Source of the DNA: Begonia masoniana
Taxonomy: Eukaryota; Streptophyta; Magnoliopsida; Cucurbitales; Begoniaceae
Direction of reading: 5' to 3'
DNA: 64,000 nucleotides
Assembly (NCBI GenBank): GCA_022432975.1
Contig: CM039509.1
Span: 8,371,043-8,435,042, forward strand
The first letter of the stretch is position 1. Each line of letters starts with the position of its first letter. Below, piece after piece: positions 50,418 to 62,330 of this stretch. The notes below the pieces were generated by a model, which worked only from the letters and a program-made list of their open reading frames with translations, ran no database searches and was not told the origin of the DNA. Position numbers and translations under genes: made by a program.

Positions 50418-51396
50418 ATGGACAACGTTAATGCAATTCCTATTCTTAATAGGACTAACTATAAAGTATGGAAAGAAAATGTTATGATTGTTCTTAGGTT
50501 CATGGATCTAGACATTGCACTTAGGGTCACACGCTTCTCACATCTTTCAGCATCAAGTACCCTTGATGATAAAAGGGAGCTGGAAAGGTGGGAGCGTTCG
50601 AATCGTGTAAGTCTGATGATCATGAAGTGCGCCATTCCAGAAGCATTTCGGGGCAACATGTCGGAAGGCACTGATGTCAAAACATTCCTCAAAGAACTTG
50701 AGAAACATTTTAAGAAAAACTGAGAAAGCTGAGACAAACACAATTTTAACTAAGGTTGTCTCACTCAAGTATAATGGAAAGGGGAATATCAGGGAGTACA
50801 TAATGAAAATGTCTCATCTTGCTTCAAGACTTAAGGAACTTAAGTTAGAGCTGTCAGAATCATATTTGTTCACTTAGTCTTTATTTCTCTTCCTCCTCAG
50901 TTTGAGCAGTTTAAGATCAGTTATAATTGCCAGAATGATAAATGGACGCTTAATGAACTGATTTTTCATTGTGTCTAAGAGGAAGAGATGATAAAGTATG
51001 ATCAGATAGAAAGTGCTCCTTTGACATCATCTTCCAAGGACAAATGAAAGAAAAGGAAGAAAGAGGCTATTGATGTTCCTTCTAAGTCGAAACAAAAGAA
51101 GTCTAAGGGCTTCAGTTGTTTTTTCTGTAATCAAGAAGAGCACCAAAAGAAAGATTGTGTCAAATATCACTATGGTGCGTGAAGAAAAATATACTTCTAA
51201 ACCTTGTTTGTTCTAAGGTTAATTTGGTTTCTGTATCTAGACATACGTGGTGGTTAGATTCGAGTGCTACTACTCACATTAGTATGTCTATGCAGGGTTG
51301 TCTGAGTTACCGAAAGTTGAATAATGATGAAAGAATCATCTTTGTGAGCGATGACAAATCAGTTGAAATTAAAGCTATCGGAGATATTAGATTGTT
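50418..51396 (+). pseudogene. Copia G gag and protease start
   Basis: ATG 50418 begins MDNVNAIPILNRTNYKVWKE, a copia gag N-terminus. A frameshift near 50720 and stops near 50877 and 50960 follow. A degenerate knuckle (CFFCNQEEHQKKDC) is near 51122-51165. The protease motif reads WWLDSSATTHISM, with Ser in place of the usual Gly after the catalytic Asp-Ser. The reading is cut at 51402 by element F and resumes at 61674. Confidence 0.85.
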
Positions 51397-51754
51397 ACTA
51401 ATGTTGATTTAAATGGTGTTTAAGTTTAAATATGTTTTTGATGATGTGGTTATATGTTAAAGTAAGTTGATAATGTTTATTACGATTTATGCATATGAGA
51501 ATTATCTGTTGGAAATACCCTTGAAAAAGGTATTTTAGTTGTCTGATGAATTTGGTTAAGTGTTCTAGGTATATTAGTAAAACAGGGCTGTGAATGCACA
51601 TCCAGCGGTCAAGTAGAAAAGTAGTCCACTGGTGAATTAAAATAAAAAGGTCTAATTCACCCCCCTCTTAGACAATCTCGATCCTACAATTGGTATCAGA
51701 GCAAGGTTTAATTTTGTCTAAGTTGTTTATCTAGAAAATATTGTGAGTTTTGAA

Positions 51755-54700
51755 ATGACATTCAACACACACTCTACACAAATGGAAGGTCAGTCTACCA
51801 CTAGACCTCCATTCTTCGATGGTAATGATTATGTGTACTGGAAATCTAGGATGAGAATTTATGTTCAGACTATGGACTATGACATATGGAATAATATAGA
51901 ATTTGGTCCATTTAAAGCCATGAAAACTGAAAACGGAGTTAGCATACTAAAAGGGTCTAATGAACTAACTAAATCAGACAAGAAAAATTTAAGCCTAAAT
52001 GCCAAAGCTGTAAATACTCTGTACTGTGCTCTGAATAGAGACGAGTTCAATAGAGTACAAGGATGTGAGAGTGCCCAAGAGATTTGGCACCTATTAGAGG
52101 TCACACACGAGGGCACAAATCAGGTGAAGGAGAGCAAACTGAATATGCTCATACACGAGTATGAATTATTTTCTATGCCTAAGGATGAGTCTGTCTCTTC
52201 CATGTTTACAAGATTTACTAACATAATTAATGGTTTGAAAGCTCTTGGTAAATCTTATTCTAGTGAAGAACAGGTCAGGAAGATCCACAGATGCCTTCTA
52301 AGAAGCTGGCATCCAAAGGTGACTGCAATTAAGGAAGCAAAGGATCTCAAAGCTCTCAAACTTGAAGAGCTCATTGGCTCACTGATGACTCATGAGATAA
52401 CCATGAGAGCCAATGACAAGGAAGATCTCAAAGAAAATGAAATCAGCAAAAAGAAGGATACAGTACTTAAGGCTTCCTCTAGCAAACAAGATGAATCTGA
52501 GGAAGATGAGAACATTGCCCTCATTACAAGGAGGTTCAGCAAATTCCTCCAAAGAAAAAGAATGCAAGGAAGAAGATTTCCTAAGGTCGAGAAACCACAA
52601 AAGGAGAAGGAAATCACTTGTATTGGGTGTGGAAAGCTGGGGCTCATGAAGTGTGATGACCCGAATGTGAACGTATGTGTACGACTGCGGGACAAACCTC
52701 GGGTTGCGGGGCAAACCTCGGGACCTAAGCCGAGTGTAGGCGAATCCCGGACTAAAGTATAGGCGAATCCCGGGTCGTAAAGAGGGGGTTGTCACAATCC
52801 CACATCGCTTGGGGAAGTACATGGAAATGAAACATATGTAAAAACACCCTCCCAACATAGCAAGACGCGTTTTGGAGCACAATTGGCAACGGATCCCATA
52901 AGAACTCCGAAGTTAAAAGTGCTTCGGCTAGAGCAATTCTAGGTTGGGTGACCTTCCGGGAAGTTCTCGCCAAACAAAGCCGCGAGAGGAGGATATTGGG
53001 CTACGGCCCAATCCCCAAAGTGGACAATATCTTGCTGGGATAAGGGGTCGTTACAAATGGTATCAGAGCCTGTACCCAACCGGAAATGTGGCCAACGAGG
53101 ACGTTGGGCCCCCGAGGGGGGGTGATTGTGATGACTCGAATGTGAACGTATGTGTATGACTGCGGGGCAAACCTCGGGTTGTGGGGCAAACCTCGGGACT
53201 TAAGCCGAGTGTAGGCGAATCCCGGACTCGAGTATAGGCGAATCCCGGGTCGTAAAGAGGGGGTTGTCACAATCCCACATCGCTTGGGGAAGTACATGGA
53301 AATGAAACATATGTAAAGAGACCCTCCCAACATAGCAAGACGCGTTTTGGAGCACAATTGGCAACGGATCCATAAGAACTCCGAAGTTAAAAGTGCTTCG
53401 GCGAGAGCAATTCCAGGTTGGGTGACCTTCCGGGAAGTTCTCGCCAAACAAAGCCGTGAGGGGAGGATATTGGGCTACGGCCCAATCCCCAAAGCGGACA
53501 ATATCTTGTTGGGATAAGGGGTCGTTACAAATGGTATCAGAGCCTGTACCCAACCGGAAATGTGGCCAACGAGGACGTTGGGCCCCCGAGGGGGGGTGAT
53601 TGTGATGACTCGAATGTGAACGTATGTGTACGACTGCGGGGCAAACCTCGGGTTGTGGGGCAAACCTCGGGACTTAAGCCGAGTGTAGGCGAATCCCGGA
53701 CTCGAGTATAGGCGAATCCCGGGTCGTAAAGAGGGGGTTGTCACAATCCCACATTGCTTGGGGAAGTACATGGAAATGAAACATATGTAAAGAGACCCTC
53801 CCAACATAGCAAGACGCGTTTTGGAGCACAATTGGCAACGGATCCCATAAGAACTCCGAAGTTAAAAGTGCTTCGGCGAGAGCAATTCCAGGTTGGGTGA
53901 CCTTTCGGGAAGTTCTCGCCAAACAAAGAAGTGAGGGGAGGATATTGGGCTACGGCTCAATCCCCAAAGCGGACAATATCTTGTTGGGATAAGGGGTCGT
54001 TACAAATGGTATCAGAGCCTGTACCCAACCGGAAATGTGGCCAACGAGGACGTTGGGCCCCCGAGGGGGGTGATTGTGATGACCCGAATGTGAACGTATG
54101 TGTACGACTGCGGGGCCAACCTCGGGACCTAAGCCGAGTGTAGGCGAATTCCGGACTCGAGTATAGGCGAATCCCGGGTCGTAAAGAGGGGGTTGTCACA
54201 ATCCCACATCGTTTGGGGAAGTACATGGAAATGAAACATATGTAAAGAGACCCTCCCAACATAGCAAGACGCGTTTTGGAGCACAATTGGCAACGGATCC
54301 ATAAGAACTCCGAAGTTAAAAGTGCTTCGGCGAGAGCAATTCCAGGTTGGGTGACCTTCCGGGAAGTTCTCGCCAAACAAATCCGTGAGGGGAGGATATT
54401 GGGCTACGGCCCAATCCCCAAAGCGGACAATATCTTGTTGGGATAAGGGGTCGTTACAAATGGTATCAGAGCCTGTACCCAACCGGAAATGTGGCCAACG
54501 AGGACGTTGGGCCCCCGAGGGGGGGTGATTGTGATGACCCGAATGTGAACGTATGTGTACGACTGCGAGGCCAACCTCGGGACCTAAGCCAAGTGTAGGC
54601 GAATCCCGGACTCGAGTATAGGCGAATCCCGGACTCGAGTATAGGCGAATCGAATCCGGTCGTAAAGAGGGGGTTGTCACAATCCCACATCGCTTGGGGA

Positions 54701-55628
54701 AGTACATGGAAATGAAACGTATGTAAAGAGACCCTCTCAACATAGCAAGACGCGTTTTAGAGCACAATTGGCAACGGATCCATAAGAACTCCGAAGTTAA
54801 AAGTGCTTCGGCGAGAGCAATTCCAGGTTGGGTGACCTTCCGGGAAGTTCTCGCTAAACAAAGCCGTGAGGGGAGGATATTGGGCTACGGCCCAATCCCC
54901 AAAGCGGACAATTTCTTGCTGGGATAAGGGGTCGTTACATGAAGGCCGACTGTTCACATGCTAAGAATCCCAAGAAGTTCAAGAAGAAGGCTATGAAGGC
55001 CACTTGGGATGACAGTGAAGAGGACACCTCCTCTTCAGAAGATGAGGAAGTTGCAAATCTGTGCTTCATGGCACACGAGGAAAAGGTTAGTACTTCTTCT
55101 TCAAGTATTTTAAGTGATAGCGAAAGTGATAATGAAGAAGGAGATCTAATTGACGCTTTTAATGACTTAGTTAAGCAATTTAGTATGCTTAAAAGTAAAC
55201 ATAACTTGTTGAAAAGAGAAAACGCAGGTTTAGTAGAGAAGCATGTTAAAGAAGTTGACTTGCATGCTAAGGAGTGTATTATGCAGAAAAAAGAAATAAA
55301 TGAACTTAAAAGCAGAAATGAGGATTTAAATAATATTATTTTGAAATTTACTAATGGCAACAAGTTATATAAAATGTTATTAGGTAAACAAAGAGTAAAT
55401 TTTGACAGAGCAGGAATAGGTTATGATAAATCTAGTAAAAAGAAAATTTATAAGAATTACTTTGTCAAATCTACCACTTGTCATGCATGCAATGAAGTAG
55501 GACATAAATCTTATGAATGTCCTTTAAAATCTAATAAGAGATCAAATGGTAAACTACAGTGGGTTCCTAAAGGAACCAAGACTAACGCTAGGACCCAAAA
55601 GATTTGGGTACCTAATAAGACTACTTGA
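51755..55628 (+). pseudogene. F gag, split by the Cassandra array
   Basis: ATG 51755 (MTFNTHSTQMEGQ). Exon-like parts 51755-52651 and 54945-55625 join in frame when the Cassandra array and one TSD are ignored, giving about 526 residues before TGA 55626-55628. The gag core (WKSRMRIYVQTMD, LLRSWHPKVTAI) is followed by a first knuckle, C-X2-C at CIGCGKLG, whose His is replaced by Leu. Then come acidic and coiled-coil segments and a second knuckle, CHACNEVGHKSYEC. The frame is otherwise open, so gag was intact or nearly so until the insertion. Confidence 0.88.
52652..54939 (+). mobile_element. Tandem Cassandra array: five LTRs, four internal units
   Basis: LTRs are at 52652-53055, 53127-53529, 53601-54004, 54075-54458 and 54530-54939, separated by internal units of 70-71 bp. 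One TSD, TGAAG (52647-52651 and 54940-54944), brackets the whole array. Each internal unit starts with the PBS (ATGGTATCAGAGCC) and ends with the polypurine tract CCCCGAGGGGGGGTGA or a close variant. Every LTR contains a 5S-like core on the plus strand (52891-52971 in the first), with GAACTCCGAAGTTAA and GGTTGGGTGACC. LTR 4 lacks about 20 bp around 54115; LTR 5 has an extra CGGACTCGAGTATAGGCGAAT-like repeat near 54625. Confidence 0.95.
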
Positions 55629-55629
55629 T

Positions 55630-58600
55630 CTCTGTTTTGCAGGATGATGCGTCTCCAATAAGGAATCAGTGGTACCTGGACAGTGGCTGTTCTAGGCACA
55701 TGACTGGAGATGCATCCATGTTTGCTGCTGTCAACAAGAAGAAGGAAACGTCACTTTTGGTGGAAACTAGAAGGGTAAAATTGTTGGCATCGGCAACATA
55801 GGTAATCCTGATAACCTCATTATAGAAAATGTTCTGTTAGTTGAAGGTCTAAAATATAACCTACTAAGCATCAGTCAATTATGTGATAAGGGTTATAAAG
55901 TAGTTTTCAAGAAAAATTCCTATATAATTAAGGATATAACCAATTGCAAGGTTCTCTTTACTGGTTTCAGGAAAGAGAATATCTATATCATTGACTTAGA
56001 TAATATTGTTTGTGATAGTGAGAAATGTTTTGCTGTTAATTCCTCTAATGATAGCTGGATTTGGCATAGGAGATTAGAACATGTAGGGATGGATACCTTA
56101 GCTAAGATTACTAAGGAGAATTTAGTTAGATGAATCCCTAAGATATCATTTGAGAAGGATAAGGTCTGTGATGCCTGCCAAATGGGTAAGCATATCAAAA
56201 GTTCCTTTGCATCGAAGAATGCAATTTCTACTTCTAAACCGCTCCAACTTCTTCACATGGACCTCTTCGGTCATTCCAATATAGTCAGCTTAGGAGGCAA
56301 ATTTTATGCATTTGTTATTGTAGATGACTTCTCTAGATTCACCTGGGTATACTTTCTGAAGTCTAAGGATGAGACTTTTGATATCTTCTCTAGCTTTAGG
56401 AAAAGAGTTCAAAATGAAAAGGAGCTCACCATTGTTGCTATTCGTAATGATCATGGTGGAGAATTTGAAAATGAGAGATTTGAACTCTTATGTCTCAAGC
56501 ATGGAATTGAGCACAATTTTTCTTCCCCTAGAACCCCTCAGCAAAATGGTGTTGTTGAGAGGAAAAATAGGTCTCTCCAAGAGCTAGCTCGGACTATGCT
56601 CAATGAGAATTCTCTTCCTAAATACTTCTGGGCTGAAGCTGTCTCTATAGCATGCTATGTACTCAATCGGGTCTCCACAAAACCTATTCTTGAGAAAACT
56701 CCTTATGAGCTTTGGCATGGAAAAACTCCTTTTGTTAAATATTTTAGAGCCTTTGGTAGCAAATTCTTCATTCTAAATACTAAGGATAACTTAGGAAAAT
56801 TCGATTCCAAATCTGATCTTGGAATTTTTCTTGGTTATTCGCTTTCTAGTAAGGCCTATAAGGTATTCAACAGGAGAACTCTTGTTGTAGAAGAATCAGT
56901 ACATGTCAACTTTGATGAGTCCCCCCAGCCCACAATCAATGTGGATGAGGATGTTTCTTTGGATAGACAACTAGACTCTCTCTCTTTAGAAAAGCCAAGT
57001 GTTCCTCTTCAAGTAGAAAAATCTTTGGAACCTTCTTCTACTTCTCTAGATATTAATCCTGTCAAGGATGAAAATCCTGCTCTTCGTAGAGATTGGAAGT
57101 ATATCAAAAACCATCCAATAGAATGAAATTCTAGGTGATCATTCTTTAGGAGTTAAGACTAGATCCTCTTTTAGGAATCTCTGTGCCAATGTGGCATTTA
57201 TTTCTCAGATAGAGCCTAAGAAGTTTGAGGAAGCCGAATTGGATGAAAATTGGATTGTTGCAATGCAAGATGAACTAAACTAATTCGAAAGGAACAATAT
57301 TTGGAAACTTGTTCCAAAACCTGTTGATCATCCTATTATTGGAACTAAGTGGGTTTATAAAAATAAAATGGATGAAAATGAGATTGTAGTAAGAAACAAA
57401 GCTAGGCTAGTTGCCAAAGGTTACAATCAAGAAGAAGGAATTGATTTTGAGGAAACCTTTGCTCCTGTAGCTAGGCTAGAATCCATTAGAATGCTCTTAG
57501 CCTATGCCTGCTACAAAAACTTCACACTCTTTCAAATGGATGTAAAGAATGACTTTTTAAATGGATTTATCATGGAAGAAGTTTATGTAGAGCAGCCCTT
57601 AGGATTTGAAGACTTTGAAAAACCTGATCATGTTTACAAACTAAGAAAGGCCCTCTATGGACTTAAGCAGGCTCCTAGAGCTTGGTATGATAGATTGAAC
57701 AACTTCCTTGAGGAAAGGAATTTCAAAAAGGGAAATACAGATTCAACTCTATTTACCAAGCAAAAGGATAAAGACATTCTGTTGGTTCAAATTTATGTCG
57801 ATGATATTATTTTTGGATCAACTAATGTCAACATGTGTAATGAATTTTCCTCCCTCATGCAAAGTGAATTTGAGATGAGTATGATGGAGGAGTTAAAATT
57901 CTTTTTAGGTTTCCAGATTAGTCAATCTCCTGATGGAATTTTCTTTTGTCAAGAAAAATACATCAAGGAGCTCTTAAAGAAATTTGGTTTAGATTCTGTC
58001 AAATCTTCTAGAACTCCCATGAGTACCACTACAAAATTGGACAAAGATGAAAGTGGATTAAGTGTGGATATTAAAAAGTATCGTGGTATGATTGGATCTT
58101 TGTTATATCTGACTGCAAGCAGGCCATATATTCTATTTAGTGTTTGTCTTTGTGCTAGATTCCAAGCTGCCCCTAAGGAATCTCACTTAACTGCTGTCAA
58201 AAGGATTTTTAAATATTTAAGTGGAACGCCTGACTTAGGGTTATAGTATCCTAAAGGTACTTCTTTCGATCTAATCGGATACTCAGACTCTGATTATGCT
58301 GGAAGTCTAGTAGATAGGAAAAGCACCAGTGGAACATGTCAATTCCTTGGTGAATCTTTAGTTTCCTGGTATTCTAAGAAACAGAATTCTGTTGCGTTGT
58401 CAACTGCTGAAATTGAATATATTGCTGCTGGTAGTTGCTGTGCACAAATGCTTTGGATGAAACAAACTCTAGAATACTATAATCTGTTCTATGATAGGAT
58501 TCCTATTCGGTGTGACAACACCAGTGCAATTAATATTTCCAAAAATCCTATCCAGCACTGTAGAACCAAACATATTGATGTAAGATATCACTTCATCCGT

Positions 58601-58700
58601 GATCATGTTCAAAGAGGTGATATATCCTTAGAGTTTGTAAATTTTGTGATCAATTGGCAGATATTTTTACAAAGCCGTTAGATGAGAAAACCTTCTGTGG
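55630..58700 (+). pseudogene. F pol: protease, integrase, RT, RNase H
   Basis: Pol opens in the -1 frame relative to gag (QDDASPIRNQWYLDSGCSRH, about 55643-55700). After a frameshift near 55770 the pre-integrase segment (WHRRLEHVGMD) has a stop at 56131. The integrase core at 56182-57126 keeps HMDLFG, RNDHGGEFEN and QQNGVVERKNR, the D, D and E sites. RT at 57368-58246 keeps [13 protein letters not shown], with stops at 57124-57126, about 57282 and 58244-58246. RNase H follows to about 58681 (STAEIEYIAAGSCCAQMLW, RCDNTSAINISKNP). The damage is light compared with H and Copia-1. Confidence 0.9.
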
Positions 58701-58739
58701 GATAAGAATAAGATTGAGACTTATTAAGTGTGAGAAAAG

Positions 58740-59092
58740 TTAAGGTTCTCTCCTTATTTTCTGTTTTTAATGTTTACATCGCCCGGTCCTTTTTCGGTAG
58801 ATATAGATAACCGGTTGATATGTATCCTTCATTAACCGGATGATCTTTCTGCATCAGATGATGTACTTTCTAATCTGCCGACACGTGTCACCCATCGGAT
58901 GATATCGACTTTTCACATGTGACCTCATCACATCGGATGGTGTTTTATTTCTTTTAAATTCCTATTTCTTCGTCGAGACGCTTCATCTTCCGCGCTCTTT
59001 CACTTGCTTCTACTCTGACAGTCGTGTTTTTCACCTTTCCAAAACCCTTTTATCCTTCGCGTCTACGCTCTGTCGGTTCTTCAAACGTTATT
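58740..59092 (+). other. Spacer between F pol and ORF3
   Basis: No coding sequence. CGGATGAT / CATCGGATGRT words recur at 58833, 58915 and 58938. A pyrimidine-rich stretch ending CTGACAG at 59021 looks like a splice acceptor ahead of ORF3, and could serve a spliced subgenomic RNA. That use is inferred. Confidence 0.4.
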
Positions 59093-61002
59093 ATGGAGTC
59101 CTCCTCTAGAGCTGGTAAGGAACCCACTGCTAAGAAGGCCAAGACCATCGCCCGTCTGTCACGAGAAATACCTCGTTCGAATAGCTGGCCATCGTATTAC
59201 TTCCTTACTCAGGCTGCTGAAATAAGGTACCATGAAGAGTTTAAATATAAGAAATTGATTCCTAGTCGAGGAATTATATCTGATGAGCTAGTTGGTCTAA
59301 ACTTAGTTGAACCCTTGGAGGACATTGGGTTACTAGGCTTATTCAATGTTGAATCTTACTATTACTCAGATGCTGTTAGGATGTTCTATATCAATATGAG
59401 TTTTTCTCCAGATTTCTCAATGATCAAGAGTTATGTGTATGGAAAGCACATAACTATTACCTCCAATTCAATAAATGAGCTACTGGAATGCTCACATTTA
59501 GACGGATGCCCAAAATACTATGCCATAGGGCAAGAGTCACCTTCCTTTGATACAGAAGATGGTCGTCTTCTGTTACAATCCATAGCTCTCGACCCGAACA
59601 CCACTCCTAATGTTTTAAAGAGCAAGCATTTGAACATAAGGGCTAAGCTCTTTCATCAAATGATCGGGTACAACATTCTTCCAAAAGGGGGTCATTATGA
59701 TGATGTTAGTTGCATGGAGATCTTTATCCTTCTTGGCATCTACCAAAAGACCCCTTTCGATATAGGGTACATAGTCTTGAGAAGGATGATTCAGGCTATC
59801 ACTTCCAGAGCTCCTTCACTTCCCTACAATCTGCTTCTCATGAAGATCTTTTAGCAGCATGATGTCAACTTTCCCGAGGATGCTGATCTCTCCTGTCTTA
59901 AACCTACCAACTACTACTCCAAATCTACCCTGAACAGAATGGGCATTAAGAAAAATAGAAAATGAGAATTTTATTTGGATCAGTCTAAACAAAGGGTCGC
60001 TCAGGTTGCTGTAGTCAGAAAATGGAAGAGAAAGCTTATACTGGCTGATGAGTCATCAACTCAAGAGGGCGTTGGTGATTCAGAGATCCCTGCTCTTTTT
60101 TATTCTCCTACTCGATCTCCAGTCTCTCGCCTCCACCTTCCTCCTCCAGTGCCAAGAATTTTTCCTCCAGCACCCACTTTTGAAATAATTTCAGCTTCTT
60201 AACCTTCCTTGCTGCTGCCCACTCTGCCTGCTCCTGCCCCTCTATCTCCTATTGGTCAATCCTCTCCTCCACCCTCCATTCTGATTCCTTCTCTGACTCC
60301 TCCAGTCCAACTCCCTCCTCAAGTCCACACATCTGCACCAATTCTGCCAACCACTCTTGCCAACCCCAACACATATCAAAGGAGATTTTCTCTAAGTGAG
60401 GAGCAGTACACTCAGTTGATGTCCAGCATTGACAACCTCAGGACAGCCTTTGAATTGTCCATTGATACAAAGAAATCTCACCTCAAAGAAGATTTGCGCA
60501 AGGATGCTACTTTGGCTAAGGGTCAACTGGATCAAAAATTGGATCGTAATAATGATATTTTCACTCGTAACCTTCGAGCTCTCAAGTCTCAAGTTGAGGC
60601 TCTTTGTCCTGCATCACCTATTTCACTCTGCCCCACTGAGCCCACTTTGCAGACCTGAGGTAGTTGAAGATTTTCGAGTGATGCCCTTGGATCTTCATGA
60701 AGCTGAACTGCAATTCAAAACTCCAGTTGCTTCTCCTTGCCCCTGAGTCCTCCTCCACGTCTTCACCATGTATGGACATGGTGGTCTATCAAGGTTCTTC
60801 CCAGGCTGTTTCTCCACCAGTGCCTCCACCTACTATAGCTTTGACATAGCTTCTTGCACTCATTCGAGCATCCTTTCAGCCACATGTCTTTGTCCCTGCT
60901 CTTCCTGCTCCTGCTCCTGTTGCTGGTCAACCTACTCCGGACTTAGCCGTGCTTTCTTATCTTCTTCAAGAAGTGTGGAAGCATATTAGGGACCTAGCTT
61001 AA
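59093..61002 (+). pseudogene. F ORF3: extra sense ORF between pol and 3' LTR
   Basis: ATG 59093 (MESSSRAGKEPTAKKAKT) opens 253 codons to TAG 59852. The same frame continues past it, past a TGA near 59963 and past a TAA at 60200, to TGA 60656. After a frame change the sequence runs to TAA 61000-61002 (ending LQEVWKHIRDLA). The total is about 635 codons. The first part has IRYHEEFKYKKLIPSRGI and FHQMIGYNILPKGGHYDDVS, wording I associate with the 'putative plant transposon protein' domain seen in many plant repeats. The middle is Pro/Ser-rich and is followed by a likely coiled coil (LSEEQYTQLMSSIDNLRTAF). No membrane segment or signal peptide is evident. Function is unknown. Confidence 0.75.
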
Positions 61003-61382
61003 TTCGGCTGTTCGTCTCTTTTGTGTTGTTGGTTGCACAATTTTTTTTTTCTCTTTGATGTTTCAGATTTTGTATTACTCTCTGTTCCTTCATCCTAATT
61101 TTGATAATGACAATGGGGGAGAAAACTAGATTGATACTGACTGAAATTTGGTTTTGAACTGTTTGATATGCTGAGAGTATGTATGAGAATGGTGGGATTG
61201 AAAATCTGGATATGATATTTTTTTTTTATCTATGCATTGGAATTATGTGTTATCATTTGGATATGCTCTGTGTTTATTTTTGGAAGTTATGCTCTTGCTT
61301 TGGGGGAGCTAGGATTATGGGGGAGAGTAATGCTTAAATCAAATTTACACTCATAAATTGTCATCATCAAAAAGGGGGAGAT
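61003..61382 (+). promoter_or_regulatory. F 3' untranslated region with several polypurine motifs
   Basis: Purine motifs AATGGGGGAGAAAA (about 61112), GCTTTGGGGGAGCTAG (about 61296), TATGGGGGAGAGTA (about 61317) and AAAAAGGGGGAGAT (about 61367, the true polypurine tract next to the LTR) share GGGGGAG. A T-rich tract ending TTTCAG lies near 61065. No coding sequence. Confidence 0.65.
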
Positions 61383-61673
61383 TGTTGATTTAAATGGTGT
61401 TTAAGTTTAAATATGTTTTTGATGATGTGGTTATATGTTAAAGTAAGTTGATAATGTTTATTACGATTTATGCATATGAGAATTATCTGTTGGAAATACC
61501 CTTGAAAAAGGTATTTTAGTTGTCTGATGAATTTGGTTAAGTGTTCTAGGTATATTAGTAAAACAGGGCTGTGAATGCACATCCAGCGGTCAAGTAGAAA
61601 AGTAGTCCACCGGTGAATTAAAATAAAAAGGTCTAATTCACCCCCTTCTTGACAATCTCGATCCTACAACTAA

Positions 61674-62330
61674 AAGCTGGACATTTTTTGGATTTGAATG
61701 ATACATTTGTTGTATCGTCTTTTAGACGAAATTTAACTTCTATTTCTGCATTGGACAAATCTAGTTATTCTTGTTCATTTGGAAATGAAAAATTCAATTT
61801 ATGATTAAATTCAAATGTAGTGGGTTCTGGATTCTTATATGTTTATGACAATCTGTATATGCTTGAAATCATAGCTCTATTTAATGAAACCTTGCATATT
61901 AATTCAAGAGGTACAAAACGTAAATTAACTTATAATGATTCAGCTTCATTATAACATAGGTCACATCTCTCAAAAGAGAATTGAAAAGCTTGTGTTAGAC
62001 GAGATTTTGGACCCTCTTGATATGACTGACTTCAAGGTTTGTGTCAATTGTATTAAAGGAAAACAAACAAGTGTAAGAAGATTGGAAGCTAACCGAGACT
62101 CAAAAGTACTTGAATTTATATATACCAATATTTGTAGACATTTCCCTACGGCATCTTGAAATTGTCAACATAATTTTATATCATTCATTGACGATTACTC
62201 GCATTATAGCTACCTATATCTCATTCATGAGAAGTCTCAATCTTTGGACGTGTTCAAAGCCTTTAAAGCTGAGGTTGAAAATCAGCTTGCAAAAAGATTA
62301 AGGTCGTTAGATCCGATTGTGGTGGTGAAT
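61674..62330 (+). pseudogene. Copia G, second part: protease end and integrase start, truncated
   Basis: After F the copia reading resumes (KAGHFLDLNDTFVV, RRNLTSISALDK). It continues with a zinc-finger-like integrase N-domain (LHYNIGHISQKRIEKLV through CVNCIKGK), the segment FISFIDDYSHYSYLYLIHE and then VRSDCGGE-like sequence at about 62300-62325. Stops and frameshifts occur. Homology ends there; RT, RNase H and the 3' LTR are missing. Confidence 0.82.

Larger units (their letters stand above)
51402..61668 (+). mobile_element. F: Sirevirus-like copia element with an extra 3' ORF
   Basis: TSD ACTAA (51397-51401 and 61669-61673). LTRs 51402-51688 and 61383-61668 are nearly identical. The PBS TGGTATCAGAGC follows the 5' LTR, and the polypurine tract AAAAAGGGGGAGAT abuts the 3' LTR. 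Without the Cassandra array F is 7,974 bp. RT and integrase wording ([34 protein letters not shown]) matches the Sirevirus/Maximus lineage of copia elements. Between RNase H and the 3' LTR are about 2.7 kb with a long degenerate ORF. Several GGGGGAG purine motifs at 61115-61380 also recall Sireviruses. Confidence 0.92.

Noticed and set aside
59024..59092. ORF3 starting upstream of 59093
   Set aside because: The frame is open from 59024 but begins with GTG; the first ATG is at 59093, just after leader-like pyrimidine-rich sequence.
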